NCBI RefSeq assembly: GCF_910596095.1
Contig: NC_056533.1
Location: 29,672,662 to 29,736,661 of the forward strand
DNA from: Thunnus maccoyii
Lineage: Eukaryota > Chordata > Actinopteri > Scombriformes > Scombridae
Direction of reading: 5' to 3'
DNA: 64,000 nt
The position numbers and the translations under genes were made by a program. The notes below the pieces were generated by a model that saw only the letters and a program-made list of their open reading frames with translations, was not told where the DNA came from and did no database searches. Shown in pieces: positions 1 to 11,817 of this stretch; position 1 is the first letter of the stretch, and each line of letters opens with the position of its first letter.

Positions 1-89
1 TCAATACGATTATACTTCACCTTTAAATATCAATACAAGATGCAGGCAAAAACACCACATTACGAGAAACAAACTGCAGACACACTTAC

Positions 90-1907
90 ACACGTCAACA
101 CCTGATGTCTCCATGATGTTCTTGTGTTTCAAATACATGGGCCAGACGTGACCATCAAACAGGCCGGGGGGGTCTGGCACCGTGTAGTTCCTAGAGCTGC
201 AGGAGAAACACCATTTACGTTAAAAGGTCATGAGACAGAAGACGAGACTACAAATGCTTGTTAATAACAGTGTGAACACTGAAGCACTTACCACCTCCTC
301 TTTTTGCATTCTTCATACGGGATGGAAATAAAGTAACGTTGGTTCAGCACGTCGATCAAAGGTCTGCAAGGGTAAAGACAAGTTAAATTCCAGCTTGAGG
401 ATCCCATTTCCTGTTTTTTTTCTCCCCATAGTAATAGTACTAGTGATAGTAATATAGTATAGCGATAGTAAAAAGCACGTGTACTTACTCGTAGGTGTAA
501 AGCAGGAAGCCCTCCACAATAAGGATGTGAGTCTCCTCCTCCTTATTGTCGGACTTTGGAACAATTTCCGTATCCAGGGTGTTATTAACGCCATGAGACT
601 TTTCAAACTTGACCGGGTTCTCCAACCATGCGTAGATCGTACTCATCATGGCGTCCATGTCCAGAGCAGTAATGACTGAAGGGTAAAGTGGGTAGGAAGG
701 ACGGAAGGGGTAGGAAAAAAAAAAAAAGAAATGTATAGAAAATTGCATAGAGCAATTGAGAAAACACATGTTAAGTATCCATGTTAGGTTATTTTGCATG
801 CAGATTACAAATGAGTAAATACGTTACAGTGGGAACACACACACACACATACACACCACAAATAAACATACATAGACAAACACACACGCACACAAACCCT
901 TCCATAAAAACCCAGGCTTACCATCATACTGCTTAAAGCCATCTTCAACTTCAATCTGATCTTGGGGCTGAAACATACATTGATAAGATGTACCCAGGTA
1001 CATTCGACTAGTGCTACACGCTGCTATATGGAAGTCTCAGATAGCGTTTGTTTTTTTAACACACTAGCTTTAACTGTATCTAGTAACATAAGGAGCATAG
1101 TATAAACACCTCACCAACTTGTGTTACTCAGAGCAATCCCCTTAGTTAACTATATTCAATATTTCAAAAAGAGTGATAAGTATATGTGGCTCACCTTGAA
1201 GAAGTCATCCTGATGTACCACACAACAGTTGGGCAGATTCTTGATCAGTCTGTTGGTGAGGGTGGTTTTCCCTCCATTGGTTACGCTGTGTGGAACAAAA
1301 GGCATGAAGGGCAAATGAATGGTGGATGATGCAACCTATGCAGCAGTTGTACGGCTGCAAAGTTAATGATTAGATCATCACAGAAAACACCACATGGTAT
1401 CAAGAACGTCCACTTCATAGTGCAGTTACACATTTAACGTGTAATTAATGGTAATTACATGACATCCTATGAATTAACACTCATTTTAAAAAAGAGCTCA
1501 GTCTAAATAACATTGGCTGCAGAAGCTTAATTCGGATTTTTTCGGATATTGCATTTAAAATGAAAGGGTGGGTCAACCGGGTATAAGGCGGGTTTGCTCT
1601 TCTCCATGCTTCAGCTTATCGCTGTTATTAATTGAAGCTATGCTGACATAGAGAGCCGTGCATGTTTACACAAACAACAGAAAGAAAAATGTGACATATT
1701 TGGATTTTGAACAACTTCAACAGCAGAACAAAAAACGGAAGCAACCATTTTGCGGATGTCATGACCGCCTTCTCCACGTGTTCCGGGCTTTTACGGCCTA
1801 GCAGCCACGTTAGCCGGCTATCTTAGCTCCCCCACCTCCCCCTCCCCAACACCGGGGCCCATTCATCGGGTCTGCACTCACCCGCCGATGCCGATGATGT
1901 ACTTCAT
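90..1907 (-). CDS. nmrk2: Nicotinamide riboside kinase 2, 3' end missing
   Basis: Phosphorylates nicotinamide riboside to NMN in NAD salvage. Coding exons in gene order are 1882-1907, 1195-1285, 922-967, 489-675, 292-363 and 90-196, all with GT-AG borders and compatible phases, giving 176 visible residues. The start MKYIIGIGG leads into a P-loop (GVTNGGKT, residues 9-16). HQDDFFK at 33-39 puts Asp36 where the NRK family has its catalytic aspartate. Later motifs are [37 protein letters not shown] and [22 protein letters not shown] and HQDDFFKPQDQI agree with NMRK2 rather than NMRK1 as I know them. The C-terminal exon or exons lie beyond the left edge. The donor at 90 (GTAAGTG) is inferred from where the human homology continues. 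The segment in exon 4 between the HGV motif and THILIVEG is longer and more acidic than in human NMRK2. Confidence 0.93.
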
Positions 1908-2240
1908 GATTTTTTTTTTGGAGCTCGTCAAAAAAGGAGAGGAAAGTCGTTGGTAGTTCAAAACGTCAATAGACCGGTTCGGGAAGAACAATGATCAGAC
2001 GGGAAGAAAGCTTGAAAAAGAGAAGGTTGCAACAGGAAACGTCAACTACTCGATTCCTCCATGGTACTTGAGTTCAGTGAGTTAAGCGAAGAGCGGAGAG
2101 ACGGGGTGTCGCTCGGACGCGGTCTTCCACCGAGAGAGAGCCTCAGTTCACTGTCACTACTACACATACTGAAGACCGAGGCGTGATTGGCTATTTAAAC
2201 GCCTCGAGCGCCATGGAAAATCCGGAATAACCAATCACGG
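1908..2240 (-). promoter_or_regulatory. nmrk2: nmrk2 5' UTR and presumed promoter
   Basis: The interval upstream of the nmrk2 start is more GC-rich than its surroundings and has many CpGs. CCAAT-type motifs occur in both orientations near 2183-2189 and 2229-2234, and an AT-rich ctatttaaac lies at about 2190. No single TATA box in the right place for minus-strand transcription is clear. The transcription start cannot be fixed from sequence alone. Confidence 0.4.
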
Positions 2241-2289
2241 GCCAGTGTAACCGCAGACCCCACGTTACCCCCGCCCCCCTCTTCCTTTC

Positions 2290-3087
2290 AACTTTTTTTT
2301 TTTTATTGTTCAAAAACTGAATTTACAAACAGTGAGACAATCATTATAATTATATAATTTTTCATCATCTAGAATGAAAAACACCACATGAGACATAAAA
2401 CATTTACAATGTATGAAAAAAATAAAATAGATTAAGTTGAATAAAACATAAAATATCCATAAAATACATAAAAAGATTGTCTAAGCAATTGTTGGTTTTT
2501 ATGACATTCCATTGGTCAGACCATTTTCTAGTAATACATAGAAATCTTTGGCACATTTGGATTTTATTTCTTTCCAACAACAACACAAACAAAACTCAGC
2601 ATTTTTGCCGTCATTTGGCGGTGACGGTATGTAACTAAGCATATTTATGAAAGCCCTATACTACTTATACTACTTTTACCTGAATCGTGCCACTTTTTTG
2701 TTACTTAATGGATCTATTTCCAAAAATTTCAACACCAAATTAACGGTTTACTCGGTTACATTTAGTAGTTATGTTGCAGATTAAAGGATAATTTCACAAT
2801 TTTTCAATTTTGTCAATTTAGCTTTTAAAATACAATAATACATTGCTATAGTACACTATATGATGTAGTTTAAATTAGCTCCACCTTGACCAATAACAGT
2901 AAAATGCCATATAACCTCCACATGAATGCATCAGAATTAACAATTCAATAGTATAATATTTTACACTCACAGGGGATCATGAACATTTCACTGATAAGTA
3001 CTTATATACTTTTACTTTAAGATCCTGAATGCACAAATTTTATTTGTAATCAAGTATTTTCACATTGTAGTACTGCTGCTTTTACTT
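2290..3087. other. AT-rich intergenic DNA, no gene seen
   Basis: This stretch begins with a T-rich run and continues AT-rich. It holds no coding exon I can support, and its short open frames look random. Confidence 0.5.
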
Positions 3088-3088
3088 T

Positions 3089-3417
3089 AGGGCTGCAACT
3101 AACGATTATTTTCATTAATGATTAATCTGTCAATTATTTTCTTGATTAATCAATTAGCTTGATCCATAAAACGTCAGAAAGTGGTGAAAAATGTCAATCA
3201 CTGTTTCCCAGAGCCCAAGGTGACGTCCACAAATATCTACTTTTGTCCCGACCAACAGTCCACAACCCAAAGATATTTTGTTTATTATCACAGAGGACTA
3301 AAGAAACCGGAAAATATTCATATTTGAGAAGCCTGAATCAGAGAATTTGGACATTTTCTTCTTAAAAATGGTTCAAAACAATTAATCGATTATCAAAATA
3401 GTGGATGATTAACTTTT
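3089..3417. repeat. hAT-like non-autonomous element, copy 1 of 4
   Basis: The left end reads agggctgcaactaacgatta, followed by alternating ATTAATC/GATTAAT motifs. The body contains a conserved block (caacagtccacaacccaaag). The right end is the approximate inverse, rich in ATTAATCGATTATC. Diverged copies lie at 12262-12578, 23500-23788 and 49076-49401. I know this as a common teleost short element with hAT-like ends; the superfamily assignment is from memory. It has no coding capacity. Confidence 0.7.
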
Positions 3418-4917
3418 GTTTATTTGTTTGTTTTTTAGGACTGTATACTTTTATTACACTTTTCCCCACACTGCATTTAAGTGGCAAATATTCTTAAATA
3501 ATATTTGACTTTGTTACTTTGCAGTTACTTTAGTTTAGCTCATCAAGTAGTAGATATCCACCTTGACCATACTTAATTAACATACTGCTTCCATGTTAAC
3601 ACATCAATCATTTACGGTCATTTAAGCTAAGCAAATAAATTCTAACCCTTACTAGATATGATTATGACTTTGAGATTTTGAGTTTGATTTTACCATTTTT
3701 ACACTGTGTTAGTACTACTTTACTCAAGGAAAGAGTAAAAAAATGTTAATTACCAGTTTTACAATCACTGAATCTATGATGAATATAATGATATGTTGAC
3801 TAAAATAGATTAGAGCCTTGTTGACCACACAAGATCAAATATTTTCTGTAATTAAACAGTAATGTTTAATTACAGAAAAATTACTACATTATTAATGTAA
3901 TAAAACATTAATAATGTAGGAAAACACCTCAAAATGTACACATAAGACAGTAAAAAAGAAAGTTATGTAAGACAGTGCATGCATTCGAACATCAGATATT
4001 TGCAGTTCATTGTTAATAGCACTGAACTCATATATTGGGCCTCTTTGTACTACTGGTGCCCTAACAGACACATGTTAACTATACAAGGATACATCACAGA
4101 CATAGCGCAAATGACTTTCTCCCCCTATATTAATTTTCTGTTTTACACATGTCAGTGTACAGATTATATAAGACAAGGTTGCCTGTGCTGCCATAGGAAA
4201 TTCTGAGAAAACAGTTTATAATAAATGTCAGGGCAACAAAATAACAAATGATAGGGCATAACATTTCGTAACATCTCTGTGGTGTTTATTTCATCAGCCT
4301 GCCGCTGACCTCTCTTTGTTTTGTTTAGAAACTTCTCCAACGACTCCATGACACAGTTTCCTGAGGTTACACCAAAATATTACTTATGTTGGGGTTTACA
4401 CCCTCGAGAACCTCAACTATGAAGAGGAAATCGCCGACTCGCCAAGTGTGGGATTCAATTCAGCTTGTGAGATTTCTATTCATAGCTTGACTCAGCTTCA
4501 CTCTGCCAATTTGGAAACTGAGATTTTCCTGAATTTCTTGAAACCATATATAACTATATACTGCGAAAAAGCTATTACATTCAAGGGTTAAGTCAAGTCT
4601 AATGTTTCAAGGGGGTCAAGCTGAGATAAATAAACTTCTCCACTTCTACTAATACTGTAATAGTGGTTGGTGAGATTGATGATATTGGTCTCCAAGCCAG
4701 ATGAACACTTTCCAACAAATTCTTGCTTCTCATTTGACTACCATGTGATGTAATGACACTAACATCACCTTAAACATGTGACCAGGAGATTCTTGGTACT
4801 GAAAGTGTAACATGAAGGTCTTATCACATTTTTCATGTGATTACTAGATTTGGTGAAGAAGACCTTTTCTGCGAATCCCTGTTTTTGTTCAGGCCCATGA
4901 TGTGATGGTTTCTTTTT
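3418..4917. other. Intergenic DNA with hairpins, no gene seen
   Basis: AT-rich DNA with no supported exon. The only striking structure is a pair of perfect hairpins at 3842-3919, listed separately. Confidence 0.5.
3842..3919. repeat. Two adjacent perfect inverted repeats
   Basis: Positions 3842-3858 pair perfectly with 3863-3879 (17-bp stem, 4-base loop GTAA). Four bases further on, 3884-3897 pair perfectly with 3906-3919 (14-bp stem, 8-base loop). Both stems are AT-rich. No coding sequence is nearby. Confidence 0.85.
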
Positions 4918-5235
4918 AAATGGTAAATGGACTGTACTTGTAAAGCGCCTTTCTAGTCTTTCGACCCCTCACAGTGTTTTTTACACTACGAGTCACATTC
5001 ACCCATTCACACACATTCATATGCTGATGGCAGGGATACCATGCAATGTCCCAACCTTCCCATCAGAGGGAATATAATCATTCACACACATTCACATACT
5101 GATGGCACAACCATCAGGAGCAACTTAGGGTTCAGAATCTTGCCCAAGGACACTTCGACATGTGGACTGGAGGAGCCGGTAATTGAACCGTCCATCTTCC
5201 AATTAATGGACAGCATGCATTGTCTGTGTCACACC
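4918..5235. repeat. Dispersed teleost repeat (ggtaaatggactgtactt type)
   Basis: It begins aaatggtaaatggactgtac and contains attcacccattcacacacat, then the block cttgcccaaggacacttcga and a gactggaggagccgg segment. I recognise this as a very common dispersed repeat in fish genomes. Its class is not certain to me. The open frame at 5041-5259 lies inside it and is not a gene. Confidence 0.7.
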
Positions 5236-5337
5236 TGCTGCTCTTCAGGAAGTCACTGAATGAAATATCCTCTGATTTCATTCATTCAAGATATTAGTGT
5301 CAAATTTGACTTTTTTTACTCTACAACCTACAGTAAT

Positions 5338-5547
5338 ACCGGGGTTAGGGTTGGGGTTGTGGTAGGGTTAGAGTTAGGGTTAGGGTTAGGAGTTTGAAGT
5401 TATCTCGATCACCCCCCTTGCTTCGTCCGCAGACTGGGTAGTTGAAACAGGGAGCCAAAGGCAACGCACTGGTCAACGCTGCTCAATATCCACCCCCAAG
5501 TCCATTACAAGTAAAAGTCATGCATTCAAAATGTTAGGGTTAGGGTA
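5338..5547. repeat. Degenerate TTAGGG-like tract
   Basis: From about 5340 to 5390 the sequence is a run of gggtta, ggggtt and agggttagagtt units. A second short gttagggttagggta occurs at 5531-5545. The units are mostly six bases but imperfect, so this is an interstitial telomere-like tract or a repeat that happens to be rich in GGGTTA. Confidence 0.6.
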
Positions 5548-7096
5548 CTCGTTATGCAGCAGAATGGTTCCTGTTAGTGTTATATCATTATGTAATTATA
5601 ATAGTGGAATATTATTACTGACACATTGCTTTGTAAGCAGCATTTTAATGTTGTGGAGTTAATTTCAGCTACTTTATAAACTGGTAGTTTAATCTATAAC
5701 AATTTATCAGATTTTCAGAACATGATCATATGTTTTGTATGTGAAATGTTAATCTGCAAAGTCTATAGCTGTCAGGAAAATGAAGTGGAGTACAAGTATA
5801 AAGTAGCATAACATCAAAATGGCCCAAGTCAAGTGTAAATACTCAGAATTGTATTTACTAACTGAACATGAGTAAGTGTAAAAATTAACACAACGCCAGT
5901 TTATTGAAGTAATAATAAAACATTGTATGGCATTTTTCAAACACAGTGTAGCTCAAATCATATGATCAAAAGATAAATAAACCTAAGCATTTCGGCTTTT
6001 GCGTCAGTTTTGTCAGAACTACTTTGAGGCATTTATACAGAATGCCACAGAAAGTGTGTAAAAGTTTTTACACAGAAAAACTGTTACACACTTTCAGTAG
6101 TGGGTGTGGAGGTCAGAGCATAAATCTGCTTCCTTTTGCTAAATTTATGTCTTGTTGGACGCCCTTATGATGGCAAATACTTACATAATAACTTCATGTT
6201 ACATTAACATTTCTAATGACACGTGTTGCTGAAGCAGCAGTCTGTCTCACTCCTTGTTTAATCCTTAGTTCACGTACTTAAATACATAAGCTGAGATTTA
6301 GTGATGAACAATCAGCCGTGATTGGTTTTGTAGGTGAGATTTTTGTCAGTGTTTGCTGACATGAGCCTAACAAGACCTGTACTGCTGAATCAGCTGAAAA
6401 GCAAATACTGTACTGTCCCACATATGAATGTCTCATAAACCTGAGAGATACTGCGGGGTCTGTGAACATACTTCAATGACTGTACACTGTGTTCTTTTCT
6501 GCACTTTTTCTCCCTCTCCCACTCTCTCTCTCTTACTCACTGTCTGGCTGTCACATTTCACCTCAGATTTCCAGTAGTCACATTTGTGTCATCCTGCAAT
6601 TTTCACATTTAATCTGATTGTTTTTCCATAAATGCCAGATTTTCTGCATGACTTCAGTTTGTTCACAGTGCATTCAGGAAATCTACTATCCAATCTTGCA
6701 GTGTGATACAGTTAGCGGATCATGTTATATCAACACAGGGAGAGTTTATGCAAGTGCTGATTCGAATATAGAACTTGTGTTTCTCTAGTGAGTGTGTTAG
6801 TAACAGAGCAGAGAGTTAATACGGTTTAATAGTTACTGCACATTTTGTTCTGCTCTTATTGTTGAATGAGAGTACCCAAACACCTGACTGCCATCTGCTG
6901 GCTGTGGTAGGTTCTCCTTTTGGAAAGCTGTGTTCCTCCTTTGCCTGTGTTCTTCACTTTCAGGTCTCTATTTAGACCAAAAGACAGGAAGAGAAACAGA
7001 TATCCACATACACCCTGTTCTGTATGCTTCCTGTTGTTGTCTGGATTTTTAAATCTCACCTTTGTCTTTCAGTATGGTAAGAAAAACAAAACAAAC
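5548..7096. other. Intergenic DNA, no gene seen
   Basis: No exon with credible splice sites and no recognisable protein similarity. It contains short pyrimidine-rich runs near 6500-6540. Confidence 0.45.
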
Positions 7097-7268
7097 AAGT
7101 CAAATCAACTTTATTTATATAGCCCAAAATCAAAATCACAGATGTGCCTCAAAGGCCTTACAATCTTCACAACATATTATACCCTCTATCCTTAGACCAT
7201 CAGTTTGGATAACTCTTTAATTGGTAAAAAAGAAAGGAAAGCATCTCAGGGAGAGCAACGGAGGGGGG
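7097..7268. repeat. Dispersed teleost repeat (actttatttatatagccc type)
   Basis: It contains caactttatttatatagccc, then tgcctcaaaggccttacaat, then a cctctatccttagaccatc segment and tcagggagagcaacggagg. These blocks occur in this order in a repeat I know to be widespread in percomorph genomes. Non-coding. Confidence 0.65.
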
Positions 7269-7983
7269 ATATTGTACTATTTTGGACATTTTTTGCTGGG
7301 GCCGATCATTTTCAGCAGTAAGTGGAGAAGATGAAGACATCCAGAGAGAGATGTAGCTCTCTAAAGTGAATGGGGTTCAGATTTGAGGATAGAAAGTACA
7401 GATTAGTTTAAGTTGCTGTTTGGATTTATTGGAAAAAGTATAGTAATTTAATAATAAATCCATCTAAGGCTCTTTTTTCTGCTTTTTGAGACAGTCTTGT
7501 AGGGATAGATGAATTGTTTTTTTGTTTTTTTGTCACATGCATTTACAAAGGACAGCATGTGTTTGGAGTCCCAGGAAATGGGAGTAACTCCGATGCATAT
7601 AATGTGATAATGTGTTACTTTTTCCCAGAAATTTGTGACTGCAGTAAACAAACACATACTACAGTAAACATACATGGAACAGAAAAAAATAAGATCTACA
7701 GAGGAAAAAAACAGGTCTTAACTTTGGTAAATTTACTATGAATGAGGAATTTGTCAAGATAAATAAATGAATAACATAGTACTTAGATTTGTTCATGGCA
7801 AAGACAAACTAAACAATACATGTTCAAAATAAAAATTTAACTCTAAAAGGACATAACCACTACTAAAAACACTGACATCAGACAAAAAGTAATGTCCATA
7901 AGAGAAGATCCAAAACAAGTGAAAACTGATATTTTCAGCTCCTGACAGAAAGAGTTGTGAGGTCATGAAATTTTCTGTAGAAA

Positions 7984-8280
7984 GTGGAAATGCTGGTAGT
8001 ATTATTGGCTTTAAAATGGGAAGAGGAGAATAAACCTGGAAATATTTTAACATCTTCTGATTGTGTTTCGGTTGTCAAGAGCCTGAGATGCTTTTATTTC
8101 AGTTGTCAAGATAATATATTCAGTGTTAAAGGTGCATTCACAGTATGTTTATACTTGTTCCTACTCATCTACCTCTTTAAGGGGAATGAGGTGCTAAACA
8201 AGCTCTGCACAGCTTGCCAAGAGGTCAGAGGTCAAGAGAATTATTTGGAGAAAAGCAAAGTGGCAAGAGTAGTTAGATGA
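7984..8280 (+). pseudogene. Decayed LINE RNase H relic (tentative)
   Basis: The frame reads LVVLLALKWEEENKPG, then ILTSSDCVSVVKSL, then FKGNEVLNKL. This has the spacing and feel of the RNase H domain of fish non-LTR retrotransposons: an ALQWVEE-like helix, a CSDS-like strand and an EGNE.AD-like motif. The final catalytic Asp context is lost (GNEVLNKL). It is much more decayed than the relic at 9965. It is probably an old LINE fragment, and a chance resemblance is possible. Confidence 0.4.
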
Positions 8281-9127
8281 TGGGAAAATTTTTGTACAGC
8301 TTTAGTTTATCAAAGTTTATCAAGCACTTCGAAAGCACTTAGAAATGTAAGCAAGTAAACCGATTAAGGCTTAAACAGAGTAAGACTTGGTCATTCTGAA
8401 TAAAGTAAGACAGTAGGAAAGGATCCAACAGGTTTAACACTGTCAGGTTAAAGAGTGTTGTACATGTACGTCACGGATTGAAGTATGAATGAATTTTCAG
8501 GTCCTGACACTTTTTAATGGCTTTTTGACTTCTGGTAAAGACTGCTTTACAAGACATTAAAGTTTACAGTGCAGCACACAAAGTAGTCCAGGTAATCTAA
8601 TAATAAAAAGCAACAAAAGCAGTAATCATGTAGTAATCGTGATACAAGGTTTTCTTCCTGAACTCTGAATGCATTTGCTAAATAAGTTGCTAATTTGAAG
8701 GTCTCTTTTTCAAACAAAAATTTCAGATGATGTGAATCATTTATATCCAGTTTGTATCATTCATATCACTCAACAAAAGATCACAACATTCCCAGTATAA
8801 AGGGCAGTAGAAAACAAAATGATGACAAAAACAAATAATGACTTCTTTTCAATTTCTCCCAGATCATCACTGGACAGATCTGACTTTATTCTTTAAAAGC
8901 TGCGTACCACCCTGGTTCAACATGAAGAGACACTCAGATCTATTCTGCACACAGACAGACCGCTTTTTCTTTGATAGATGATATTTTCATTTAAATATAA
9001 ATAATATATATTAATATTTCATTAAAATATTATTTTTTAATTTCACAATATGTAGCTTTGGTTTACTCCAGATCTCATTTGCTCAGTCTGTTTAACATTA
9101 GAGATACAATATCAGTCTAATCCAGTT
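8281..9127. other. Intergenic DNA, no gene seen
   Basis: AT-rich DNA without a supported exon; an AT tract lies at 8985-9045. Confidence 0.45.
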
Positions 9128-9697
9128 TAAAGGACAGGTTCACAACTTTTCAAGTCTGCCTTATACTGACCATTAGAGGATTCCTTCATAATGCACTTGT
9201 AATGTAAATGAAGGGGGGCAAAATCCAGAAGCCTCCTTCTGTGCAAAAATGCATTTAAAAGTTTATCTGAAGCCACAACATAAAGCTTCAGCATCCAAAA
9301 GAGTCAAATCAAGTAGATATCTTTCAATGTTACATTCTTTTTTGTGCCACAGTCCCTTTTTTTTCTTATTATACTTCCATTGCAGCTCAGCAGTGAAACA
9401 TAAAGAGAGAATTTGATGTTAAAAAGACTGTAAATGAGGCAGATATCCACTTGATATGACTAACTCAGACAGCTGAAGCCTCATATAAGCTTCTTATAAA
9501 CTTTTAAATGCATTTTTGCACAAAATGACTGTGTGGACACACTGTGGATTTTTGGCCTCCATCACTTACATTGACAGCACATTTGAAGGGGATCTTTTAA
9601 TATCCAGTACGAACAGGAAGAATGATTACCGCAAGGAAAACCTATTTTGGTGTTCTTATGGGCACCTAATTGAAAAATTGTGAACCTATCCTTTAAA
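9128..9697. repeat. Long palindromic short element, copy 1 of 3
   Basis: The left end reads aaaggacaggttcacaactt and the right end is its approximate inverse (aattgtgaacctatcctttaa). Internal blocks such as gcaaaaatgcatttaaaagt and its inverse form, and tcaagtagatatc with gatatccacttgat, show that the element is one imperfect palindrome. Related copies are at 39682-40085 and 58043-58603. This is a foldback or MITE-type structure with no coding capacity. Confidence 0.75.
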
Positions 9698-9834
9698 GAG
9701 TTGATCTTCAAACCCATAAATACTACATGTATCATACAAGTTCCTTATTCATGGCCAATTTTGTTGTTTATTCCATTTAAATACTGTAGTCTTTTGGCTT
9801 ATCTTTTACTTATCGTCCATGTCTATCTGACTGC

Positions 9835-10830
9835 TCCACACTCTAGTCCAGTAGGTGGCGGTAATACACCTTTAACCTGGATTGCCACCACTAGTTTTCT
9901 GAGAGCAAAATTGGCAATGCAGTAAATAGTTAAAGGGGGGTATCGAGGAGAGTATCCAGCAAAAGTGGTGTTGGATACTGCTTGGGAAAGGGGAGTAGGG
10001 AAAATGAAGAAAGATTGTTTTATTTTCAATATAAGTAAAGAGGTGGAAGTAGGAGTGGCTCCTCTAATACACTGGTCAGTTGTACCACGATGGATACCAC
10101 CCACACCAGAAATAGTCCTCAGTATATCAGAAAGCATAAGAACACATGGGAGTACTGTATATCTGGGCATGGTAAAGGAAAGGCTAAAAAACAACTGGGA
10201 ACATTATCTCCAGATTTATACAGACGGAGCTCAAGATTCCAAAACTGGAAGATCAGGCTTTGACTTTTACATCCCAGACCTTGAAACTGATGACTCTCTG
10301 ATGGAGTTTCAGTGTATACAGCAGAGCTAATAGCTATAATGTGGGCACTACAGTGGGTAGAGGAGGCCAGGCTGAGGAGGGCAGTCATATGCTTAGACCG
10401 AAGAAAGAAAACAAGTTAGGGACCTGGCCGGACCTTGTGGTGGAGTTGTTGGTTCTGTTGTATAAAATTGAACATGCCAGTGGCTCTGTTGGGTTTTCTT
10501 TGGGTACCAGCCCATGTTGGGGTAGAAGGGAATGAGGCAGCAGACATGGTGGCTAAAAGGGCACTGAAGAGAAACATTGATCTGAGTGTATGCAATGTGA
10601 ATGTATATCTATCATCAAGGAAAACATAACAGCTGTGTGGCAGGAACAGTGGGAAAATGAAAAGAAGGGCTGTCATTACTTGTTGATACAAAAGCGTTTA
10701 AAGACTGAGCGTTGTTATCTAGACAACGTGAGAAGGCACACTGCCATTATGACTAAGACTAAGACAAGGACACTGTGGATTAGCATGGGGCCGAGTGAAG
10801 ATAGGCAAGCATGAGGATGGACTCTATGGA
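9835..10830 (+). pseudogene. LINE retrotransposon fragment with RNase H domain, frameshifted
   Basis: From 10190 one frame reads HYLQIYTDGAQDSKTGRSG (first RNase H strand and Asp). The reading then shifts to SVYTAELIAIMWALQWVEE followed by AVICLD at about 10310-10400. It shifts again to GFLWVPAHVGVEGNEAADMV at about 10490-10550, with the last catalytic Asp in EAAD, followed by ITAVWQEQWE. These are RNase H motifs of I-like fish LINEs. At least two frameshifts and internal stops break it. The block ccagtaggtggcggtaatac at 9849 is often seen near such elements. The reverse transcriptase region is not present. Confidence 0.8.
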
Positions 10831-11640
10831 AACTGCAGAAAACAACAAATATTGTAAACATCTACTTATGGAATCTATCTTATATGAAAAGCAAAGAGCA
10901 CGGCTATAAGAGTGGATTATTGTAATGTGGGACACTGCCAAATGTGGGACACCTAAGCTCAAATGCATCTATTTCTTTTTCTAACAAATGCTAATGAAAA
11001 GGACTGCCATTAAATTAAACCTGGGGTGTTGTAATTAAAGTCACATGACTCCACACATGTGATGCTACAGATTGGGGTGGGGTAATCTTCCAACAGGAAA
11101 TACCTGCTGTGAAGTCCATATGGTGAAGTCCAGTAAATGGGTAGTGACAAAGGATTTAGAGTTGTCAGATTGTGTTTATGATATATCCATGCATCAAACA
11201 TGCTATAATATGATTAAAACATGTTTCATATTTTTATTTCAGTTAACCTTTCCTCATCCCACTTTAGAAAATGTGGTTTGAAATGTGGTACAACATGATT
11301 TTACTACAGTAATATAGGTTCTTAAATTAGTGAAATATGTATTTAAGCACATTAAATGTGCAATACCAACAGTTATTCACGGGTCTTTAGTCTTGTAATA
11401 AAATACAAATATCAGTGCCAATTGCAAAAAATTGTCCCACGTTACTGTAATTCACCCTACCACAGTATCACGTATGGGAATACAGACAGTCAAACTGAGG
11501 AACTTCTTAATCCCAATGAGAACCAGTCAAAGACCGTGAAAGCAGTCCTTGAATTCATTACAACAGAATTACTACACCTTTGAAAATACATACCCCGACC
11601 TGCAACATAATCCCGACTTGCGGGAGGCAGCAAGGCATGT
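10831..11640. other. Intergenic DNA upstream of the unnamed gene
   Basis: No exon found. The region probably contains the promoter of the gene starting at 11807, but no clear TATA box or other core element stands out. Confidence 0.4.
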
Positions 11641-11652
11641 AGCCTGCCGGAA

Positions 11653-11817
11653 ATGAAGAAGCAGAAGCAGAACGCAGATGCAGACGCAGAAGCAGCAGCA
11701 GAAGAAGAAGGAGTAGAAGAAGAAGAAGAAGCCAAAATAGTGCAGACGAAGAAGAAGAAGAGGCAGAGGGGGGAAACACAACAACTTCTGCACCGTGGCA
11801 GCAGAGATGAACAGTGA
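11653..11817 (+). other. Upstream ORF overlapping the start of the next gene
   Basis: A 54-residue frame starts at the ATG at 11653 and stops at TGA 11815-11817. It therefore overlaps the gene start at 11807 by 11 bases in a different frame. It is built on a GAA/GCA-rich low-complexity tract and would encode a Glu/Ala/Lys-rich peptide. If transcription begins upstream of 11653 it would act as an overlapping uORF. Whether it is in the mRNA is not known. Confidence 0.45.
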
